A stretch of DNA of 17,187 bases, from positions 1 through 17,187 of the forward strand of contig NZ_CALRUC010000097.1 in assembly GCF_943371255.1 (NCBI RefSeq), given 5' to 3'. Made by a program: the position numbers and the translations under genes. A model generated the notes under the pieces. The model worked only from the letters and a program-made list of their open reading frames with translations, had not been told where the DNA came from and made no database searches. The DNA comes from Ferrovibrio terrae_B (GTDB taxonomy: Bacteria; Pseudomonadota; Alphaproteobacteria; Ferrovibrionales; Ferrovibrionaceae). Of the stretch, positions 14,414 through 17,187 are shown in pieces; the first letter of the stretch is position 1; each line of letters begins with the position of its first letter.

Positions 14414-14566
14414 GGCACCCCAGGCCTCTTAACGAAGCCTTCACCATCTCCTGACAGCCTAGACCAAGAATCTCCCTTTACGCGCCAATCTTGTTGCGGG
14501 GGAGTCCGGCAGATTCTATCGTCCGCGCCAACGGTCGCCGATTCGCGGTGGGCATACGCTTCGGTC
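14414..14566. other. 153-base intergenic region before the amidase gene
   Basis: No open frame, tRNA or strong terminator is visible. The best promoter guess for the amidase is TTGCGG (14494-14499) with TATCGT (14517-14522), 17 bases apart, which is weak. The GTTGCGGGGGAG stretch carries a purine-rich run but is too far from the ATG at 14567 to be its ribosome-binding site. Confidence 0.4.
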
Positions 14567-15406
14567 ATGTATACGCGTCGTCTCGTCCTTACCTCTCTGC
14601 TCGGCCTGCTCGGCACCACTGCCTTGCCGGCTTCGGGACTGGCTGCGACCGATCGCAAGGCACCGCCGCTGCCCGGCCGCAAGCCGGCCCAGGGCGCCGC
14701 GCCCAAGCTGCCGCCGCGTCCGCCGGCCATTGTCATCCTCGATCCCGGCCATGGCGGCCGCGACCCGGGCGCCATCGGCGTTACCGGCACCGAGGAGAAA
14801 GACGTCACCCTGTCGATCTGCCAGGGCATCCGCCAGATGCTGGCCGGGCGCAGCGACATCAAGGTGTTCCTCACCCGTGACCGCGACAGCTATATCCCGC
14901 TGCCCAGCCGCGTCGCCTTCGCCCATGAGAAGAGCGCGGATCTCTTCATCTCGATTCATGCCGATGCGGCGCCCAACCGGGCCGCCCGCGGCCTCTCGGC
15001 CTATACGCGCGCCGACAAGGCAACCGACGATTTCGCCCGTCATCTGGCAGACCGCGAGAATCGTGTCGACGCCGTCTACGGTTTCGATGCCGGTGCCACC
15101 GACAGGCAGACGGCCGCCATCCTGATCGACCTGGCCCGCCGCCACGGTCATAACGCGTCGCTCAACGCCAAGCGCCGCATTGTCACCGGCGTGGGCAATC
15201 GCGTGCTGCTGCTGGAGAATCCGATGCGCGCGGCGAATTTCGCCGTGCTGCGCTCGCCGGCCTTACCCAGCGTGCTGATCGAGACCGGCTTCCTGAGCAA
15301 TCCGCAGGATGAGAAAATCCTGCGCAGTCCGAAAAGCCGCGCCGAACTGGCGCGCTATCTGGCCGACCAGATCGCCCCCGTCGCCGTCGATCTGCGCGAA
15401 GCGTGA
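14567..15406 (+). CDS. N-acetylmuramoyl-L-alanine amidase, AmiC-like, twin-arginine leader
   Basis: Zinc-dependent Amidase_3 enzyme that cuts the amide bond between N-acetylmuramic acid and the stem peptide, used for septal splitting during cell division. The 279 residues begin TRRLVLTSLLGLLG, a twin-arginine leader as in E. coli AmiA and AmiC, followed by a Pro-rich linker (about 29-53). The catalytic domain shows VILDPGHGGRDPGAIG with Zn ligand H62, E77 in GTEEKDVTL, H131 in FISIHADAAPN and catalytic E239 in VLIETGFLSNPQDE. The roughly 100 residues between H131 and E239 match the AmiA/B/C insertion with its autoinhibitory helix, so activation by an EnvC/LytM-type partner is likely (family knowledge). 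There is no AMIN domain. The ATG at 14567 fits the leader. No strong ribosome-binding site is seen. Confidence 0.94.
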   Translation: MYTRRLVLTSLLGLLGTTALPASGLAATDRKAPPLPGRKPAQGAAPKLPPRPPAIVILDPGHGGRDPGAIGVTGTEEKDVTLSICQGIRQMLAGRSDIKVFLTRDRDSYIPLPSRVAFAHEKSADLFISIHADAAPNRAARGLSAYTRADKATDDFARHLADRENRVDAVYGFDAGATDRQTAAILIDLARRHGHNASLNAKRRIVTGVGNRVLLLENPMRAANFAVLRSPALPSVLIETGFLSNPQDEKILRSPKSRAELARYLADQIAPVAVDLREA

Positions 15407-15413
15407 CATAAGT

Positions 15414-15498
15414 TGTCATGCCCGGACTTGATCCGGGCATCCCATTCAGTTTTTGCGCCAAGACAAATGGGACCCTCGGGTCAAGCCCGAAGGTGACA
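15414..15498. repeat. two-armed palindromic intergenic repeat (REP/MITE-like)
   Basis: An 85-base element can fold as a cruciform. The outer ends TGTCA (15414-15418) and TGACA (15494-15498) pair. Arm one is a perfect hairpin, ATGCCCGGA/TCCGGGCAT (15418-15426 with 15432-15440, loop CTTGA). Arm two is a hairpin with one mismatch (15472-15480 with 15486-15494, loop TCAAG). The inner stem TCCCATT (15440-15446) pairs with AATGGGA (15466-15472). The two 33-base halves agree at 24 positions as inverted copies, with changes that preserve the hairpins. Such CCGGGxTTGAxCCGGG palindromes are common dispersed repeats in alphaproteobacterial genomes. It begins eight bases after the amidase stop and ends within the ribosome-binding region of the next gene. 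Confidence 0.82.
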
Positions 15499-15504
15499 AG
15501 GAAA

Positions 15505-16281
15505 ATGCTCCCCGATCTGTTTCCCTTCATCATCGCCGCGTCCGGCGTCTTCCTGATTGCCTTCATGCGCGGCGCCTTTGGCGGTGGCTTTGCCATCGTC
15601 GGCATTCCGCTGCTCTCGCTGGCCATGGACCCGATCACGGCTGGCGCCGTGCTGGCACCGCTGTTCATCGCCATCGATATCGTTGCCTTCCTCTACTGGA
15701 AACCCAGCACCTGGTCGAAGCCGGACGCTAAACTGCTGCTGCCGATGCTGGCGCTCGGCATCGCCTGCGGTTTCTGGCTGATGAGCATACTCAACCGCCA
15801 TGCCGTCGAGGTGGCGATGGCGCTGATCACGCTGGTCTTCGCCGGCCTGTGGTTCCGCAGCGGCGGCACGGTGCGGCAACAGCCGCGCGTGCCGGCAAAA
15901 GGCCTGCTGGCCGGCTTCACGGCCGGGATTACCACGATGGTGGCGCATTCCGGCGGGCCGCCGCTGGCGATGTATCTGCTGCCGCTGGGCCTGGCGAAAG
16001 TGGTCTATGCCGGCACGACGAGCCTGTTCTTCACGGTGGGCAATGCCCTGAAGGCCGGGCCGTGGCTGTATCTGGCGCAGCCCGATGCACGCACCTGGAT
16101 TCTGATGGCCTGTTGCCTGCCGGCAGCACCGCTTGGCGTCTGGCTCGGCTGGCGCCTGCATGAACGGCTCGACCAGCGCCAGCTGTATCGCCTGTGTTAC
16201 GGCCTGCTGGTGGTGACGGCCTTCAAACTCTTATGGGATGGCCTGGAAGGATTTGGCTTGTCAGGCTTCCTGCACGGCTGA
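15505..16281 (+). CDS. TSUP-family membrane permease (TauE/SafE-like)
   Basis: Inner-membrane transporter of the sulfite/sulfonate exporter superfamily (TSUP, DUF81). It probably moves a small organic or sulfur-containing anion, which cannot be identified from sequence. The 258 residues are mostly hydrophobic with about eight predicted segments in two similar halves. The halves are marked by FIAFMRGAFGGGFAIVGIPL-like sequence near the start and GLLAGFTAGITTMVAHSGGP with PLAMYLLPLGLAKVVYAGTT in the middle; the AHSGGPP motif is typical. I chose the ATG at 15505, with AAGGTGA (15490-15496) or AAGGA (15498-15502) upstream. An in-frame ATG at 15418 would translate the palindromic repeat and is an artefact. 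The last 21 bases overlap the convergent LysR-type gene. The regulator may control this transporter, but that is inference. Confidence 0.9.
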   Translation: MLPDLFPFIIAASGVFLIAFMRGAFGGGFAIVGIPLLSLAMDPITAGAVLAPLFIAIDIVAFLYWKPSTWSKPDAKLLLPMLALGIACGFWLMSILNRHAVEVAMALITLVFAGLWFRSGGTVRQQPRVPAKGLLAGFTAGITTMVAHSGGPPLAMYLLPLGLAKVVYAGTTSLFFTVGNALKAGPWLYLAQPDARTWILMACCLPAAPLGVWLGWRLHERLDQRQLYRLCYGLLVVTAFKLLWDGLEGFGLSGFLHG

Positions 16282-17157
16282 CCAGAAATCCTCGGCGATG
16301 CGCGTGCCGCGCTCGCGCTGCCGGTACAGCCGGATATCGACCGGAATGCTCCAGGCATCATTGCCGGCCGGCACCAGGGTCTGGGCTGCCAGATCGTCGA
16401 CGATCAGGCTCTGCGGCAGCCAGGCGATGCCGCGGCCATCGCGCGCCATCGCGCGCAGCACCGTGCCCTGCGGCGCGATGAAGCTCACCCGCAGCGGCAG
16501 GCTGGTTTCGCGCCGCCCCAGCATCGCGGTGACAATGCGGCCCAGGCCGGAATCCTCGGCATAGGCCAGATAGGGCAGGGCCTGCGGCGCAGCATCCAGC
16601 GCGTGGCGCGGGTTGCCACTGTCATCCGGTGCGCAAACCGGCAGCAGCCGGTCCTGCGCCAGCCGGCGATACAGAAAGCGGTCGGGCGGCAGGCGGTTGG
16701 CCACCGCGTCATGGCCGTGGCAGAGCAGGAACTGGCTCTGGCCCTGCAGCAAAGCTTCCTCGCCAGCCTGCATGCTGCCCGACATCAGGCGGATGGCGCC
16801 GAGCCGGGCTGCGATTTCCAGCCCGCGCAGCCAGTCGGGGAAGAAGGTGAGCGACAGCGCCTGGGTGGCGGCGAAGATCAGCGTGGCGGTCTCCGCCTGT
16901 TCGGCCTGGCGCGCCTCGTCGCGCGCCTGCGCCAGCCGCCGCAGCATGTCGCGCACGGCTGGCAGGAACTGCTCGCCGGCCGCGGTCAGCCGCACCGGCT
17001 GGGCCGAACGGTCGAACAGCATCACGCCGGCCCAGTCTTCCAGCGCGCGGATGCGGCGGCTGAAGGCCGGCTGGGTCATATGCCGGGCCTCGGCCGCGCG
17101 GGAGAAGTTGCCCGCTTCGGCCAGTGCCAGGAAATCCTCAAGCCAGTTGAACTCCAT
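16261..17157 (-). CDS. LysR-type transcriptional regulator
   Basis: DNA-binding regulator with the LysR layout: a winged helix-turn-helix at residues 1-60 and a periplasmic-binding-protein-like effector domain from about 90 to 290. The 298 residues are the standard length. The N-terminus MEFNWLEDFLALAEAGNFSR is followed by the recognition region AAEARHMTQPAFSRRIRALE and VMLFDRSAQPVRLTAAGEQF, all highly typical. The effector domain begins TATLIFAATQALSLTFFPDW. The start ATG at 17157 gives the canonical first residue. Upstream only 30 bases are visible, with a repeated GCCGTCC (17159-17165 and 17169-17175) and no clear ribosome-binding site. LysR regulators usually act on a divergent gene, so the true target may lie beyond the right edge rather than being the overlapping permease. 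Effector unknown. Confidence 0.95.
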   Translation of the reverse strand: MEFNWLEDFLALAEAGNFSRAAEARHMTQPAFSRRIRALEDWAGVMLFDRSAQPVRLTAAGEQFLPAVRDMLRRLAQARDEARQAEQAETATLIFAATQALSLTFFPDWLRGLEIAARLGAIRLMSGSMQAGEEALLQGQSQFLLCHGHDAVANRLPPDRFLYRRLAQDRLLPVCAPDDSGNPRHALDAAPQALPYLAYAEDSGLGRIVTAMLGRRETSLPLRVSFIAPQGTVLRAMARDGRGIAWLPQSLIVDDLAAQTLVPAGNDAWSIPVDIRLYRQRERGTRIAEDFWSAVQEA

Positions 17158-17187
17158 AGCCGTCCGGTGCCGTCCTTACGGGGTGCA

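Noticed and set aside
13588..14874. 428-residue minus-strand frame over the J-domain and amidase genes
   Set aside because: Arg/Pro/Ser-rich shadow frame spanning two well-supported genes.
15418..15504. N-terminal extension of the permease from ATG 15418
   Set aside because: It would translate the palindromic repeat (MPGLDPGIPF...), a common annotation artefact from such repeats. The ATG at 15505 fits the family start.
17159..17175. Direct repeat GCCGTCC-N3-GCCGTCC before the LysR gene
   Set aside because: Seven-base GC-rich repeat at the window edge without wider context; may be chance.
1..17187. CRISPR array, insertion sequence, phage or defence island
   Set aside because: No regularly spaced direct repeats, transposase, integrase or defence-type domains; composition and gene content are those of core chromosome.

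Overview
This window looks like a piece of the core chromosome of a high-GC alphaproteobacterium. The strongest evidence is the run glnD - murJ - trpS followed by a universal stress protein and an Nfu-type iron-sulfur scaffold, an order I associate with alphaproteobacteria. A glycine-zipper surface lipoprotein, a PAS_5-type protein and a DUF2333 protein also fit. DUF2333 and the overall mix lean towards a Rhodospirillales-like lineage, but I cannot fix the genus. Base and codon use is uniform, and I see no insertion sequence, phage gene, integrase, tRNA, rRNA or CRISPR array. No gene-free stretch exceeds about 180 bases.

Layout. 1-465: 3' end of a short-chain dehydrogenase. 515-6072: glnD (nitrogen-status sensor), murJ (lipid II flippase) and trpS (Trp-tRNA synthetase), closed by a perfect terminator hairpin. 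6150-7681: a DUF2333 membrane protein and a universal stress protein. 7694-9596, minus strand: a class III nucleotide cyclase followed by a small PAS-domain protein, apparently cotranscribed and lying between usp and nfu. 9597-9769: a divergent control region with a consensus DnaA box and a perfect dyad. 9770-11710: nfu and a membrane-anchored Bax-like glucosaminidase, closed by a 14-bp terminator hairpin. 11892-14413: a tight three-gene unit (glycine-zipper lipoprotein, secreted Sel1-repeat protein, class B J-domain protein). 14567-15406: an AmiC-like amidase with a twin-arginine leader. 15414-15498: a two-armed palindromic repeat. 15505-16281: a TSUP/TauE-type permease, overlapping tail to tail with a LysR-type regulator on the minus strand (17157-16261).

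Together the genes cover nitrogen signalling, cell-wall assembly and remodelling (MurJ, Bax-like glucosaminidase, AmiC-like amidase, surface lipoprotein), translation, iron-sulfur assembly and stress or second-messenger signalling. Most of this is ordinary housekeeping DNA, and I found no convincing new multi-gene system. The items most worth a second look are the palindromic element that appears to supply the ribosome-binding site of the permease gene, the DnaA-box and dyad region upstream of nfu, the cyclase-PAS pair interrupting an otherwise familiar gene order, and the DUF2333 gene that starts almost on top of the trpS terminator.
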